Below, piece by piece: positions 63,263 through 64,000 of a stretch of DNA of 64,000 nt. The notes under the pieces are model-generated. The model did no database searches. It was not told where the DNA came from and worked only from the letters and a program-made list of their open reading frames with translations. Made by a program: the position numbers and the translations under genes. How positions within the stretch are numbered: position 1 is the first letter of the stretch; every line of letters starts with the position of its first letter. Source of the stretch: Saprospiraceae bacterium (GTDB taxonomy: Bacteria; Bacteroidota; Bacteroidia; Chitinophagales; Saprospiraceae); assembly GCA_022841745.1 (NCBI GenBank), contig JALHQW010000001.1, forward strand, positions 15,166 through 79,165, in the 5' to 3' direction.

Positions 63263-64000
63263 TTATATCCCCAACCGCTTCCGAATATCCGTCGGCACAG
63301 CATCCTTGTGTACCATAATGCCCACCGTTTTCAGCCTGAAATAAGGCTCCGACATATAGACATAGCCAGAATAAGGGCTGATTTCGCCCCAAGAGTTTTT
63401 TACATAAAAATAGGTCGTGCCTTGTTGGTCCTTGGCCGTGCCAGTGACATGCATGAGGTGGTCATCGGTTGTGGAGAAATTCGTAAAGGTTTCTTGCCGA
63501 AGTGCCTGCGTCACAGCCACCTCTTCATCGGGTTTCGTGAAAATATCTTCCCGTTTTTCATTCACCGGCAACACGGCGATGCCCTTGCTGCCAGAGAATC
63601 CTTTTTCGCTCACGTCACCGTCCCAGGCCACACTATAACCCTTTGAGATAGCGTGTTTCGTGATAGTCACGAGTTCGGTAAACGGCACATTGTAGTAGCT
63701 GCCATTCGACCAGTTGTCGGGTATTTCCAAGATCATTTGCTGGTCGAAAGGGTGGTGGGTGTAGGAGGTAAAGCTGATATAATCTGATGGATTGATGCCC
63801 AAGGTGGCTGCATAGGATTTAGGGGTGAACTCCTTGCCGTTGACGGTGAACTTCTCAGGTGCATCGCCCATATAGGCATCCAAAATGCCATCAACGCCAG
63901 CAACCCATTTGCTGCTGGGCTTTTTTTGCTGGGTGATAACATCCAGCATTCCTTTCAAGCCAACTTCCATTTCCGAATGGTCGTGCATGAAGTCGCCTGG
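63263..64000 (-). CDS. pepC: Aminopeptidase C / bleomycin hydrolase-like (C1B), partial
   Basis: The last 245 codons of a papain-fold aminopeptidase. The frame remains open through the right edge (PGDF before the first Met in view), so the true start and the catalytic Cys lie outside. The catalytic His is in DDHLMHVTGTAKD and the catalytic Asn in FYVKNSWGE; ITKHAISKGYSVAWDGDVSE also fits the bleomycin hydrolase family. It trims N-terminal amino acids from peptides. Whether this copy has a signal peptide cannot be seen. Confidence 0.93.
   Translation of the reverse strand, partial: PGDFMHDHSEMEVGLKGMLDVITQQKKPSSKWVAGVDGILDAYMGDAPEKFTVNGKEFTPKSYAATLGINPSDYISFTSYTHHPFDQQMILEIPDNWSNGSYYNVPFTELVTITKHAISKGYSVAWDGDVSEKGFSGSKGIAVLPVNEKREDIFTKPDEEVAVTQALRQETFTNFSTTDDHLMHVTGTAKDQQGTTYFYVKNSWGEISPYSGYVYMSEPYFRLKTVGIMVHKDAVPTDIRKRLGI

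Overview
The window looks like chromosome of a free-living Bacteroidota bacterium, most likely of the Saprospiria/Chitinophagia type (inference). The support is a SusC/SusD outer-membrane pair, five proteins ending in type IX secretion (T9SS) sorting domains, and several good matches to the Bacteroidota promoter (TTTG, about 19 bases, TAnnTTTG). Further support is the near absence of Shine-Dalgarno sequences and an ECF sigma factor followed by a large membrane-anchored partner. I found no rRNA, no intact tRNA, no CRISPR array, no transposase and no phage gene.

Layout. 1-656: a 137-bp tandem repeat and a terminator. 657-8041: mostly minus strand: a lipoprotein prolyl oligopeptidase, a class A beta-lactamase-fold serine hydrolase, a plus-strand glucosaminidase, the dipeptidase PepD and an outer-membrane surface-antigen barrel. 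8372-18099: plus strand: an AsmA-like protein, fabD, a YqgE protein, then a run of barrel protein, ECF sigma factor, sigma partner, class V aminotransferase and another envelope protein. 18213-26848: two minus-strand secreted proteins, including a ~2320-residue adhesin-like protein with 15 Ig-like repeats. 27292-43972: a LacI regulator plus aspartyl protease, divergent from a SusC/SusD pair, followed by a four-gene operon of surface proteins (two CRTAC1-like FG-GAP/ASPIC lipoproteins, a T9SS type B protein and a YWTD propeller). 44035-57989: mainly housekeeping genes: Uma2-type nuclease, M28 peptidase, FKBP isomerase, trmD-YjbR-FAD oxidoreductase, Tat amine oxidase, beta-helix protein, RecQ-glycosyltransferase, MFS transporter, ychF. 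58080-64000: a T9SS type B PKD protein, nnr-rlmH, rhomboid protease, and the 3' part of a bleomycin-hydrolase-like aminopeptidase C running off the window.

How the genes fit together. A theme is the cell surface: secreted peptidases and dipeptidases (S9A, M20, M28, aspartyl, C1B) suggest protein scavenging, while the SusCD locus imports a ligand selected by a LacI-type sensor. That locus has no recognisable carbohydrate-active enzyme; instead it is followed by integrin-like and LDL-receptor-like propeller proteins.

The most unusual structure is non-coding. At least eight loci carry short tandem words of 6-10 bases (for example TTCAATCC, AATCCG, CCAGTAA, TTCATCA, ACGGTGG), a different word at each locus. 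They abut start or stop codons and follow a strand rule: C/T-rich on the sense strand before starts, G/A-rich on the sense strand after stops. One such block has become an in-frame part of a coding sequence. A small hairpin family with compensatory base changes lies between two of these blocks.
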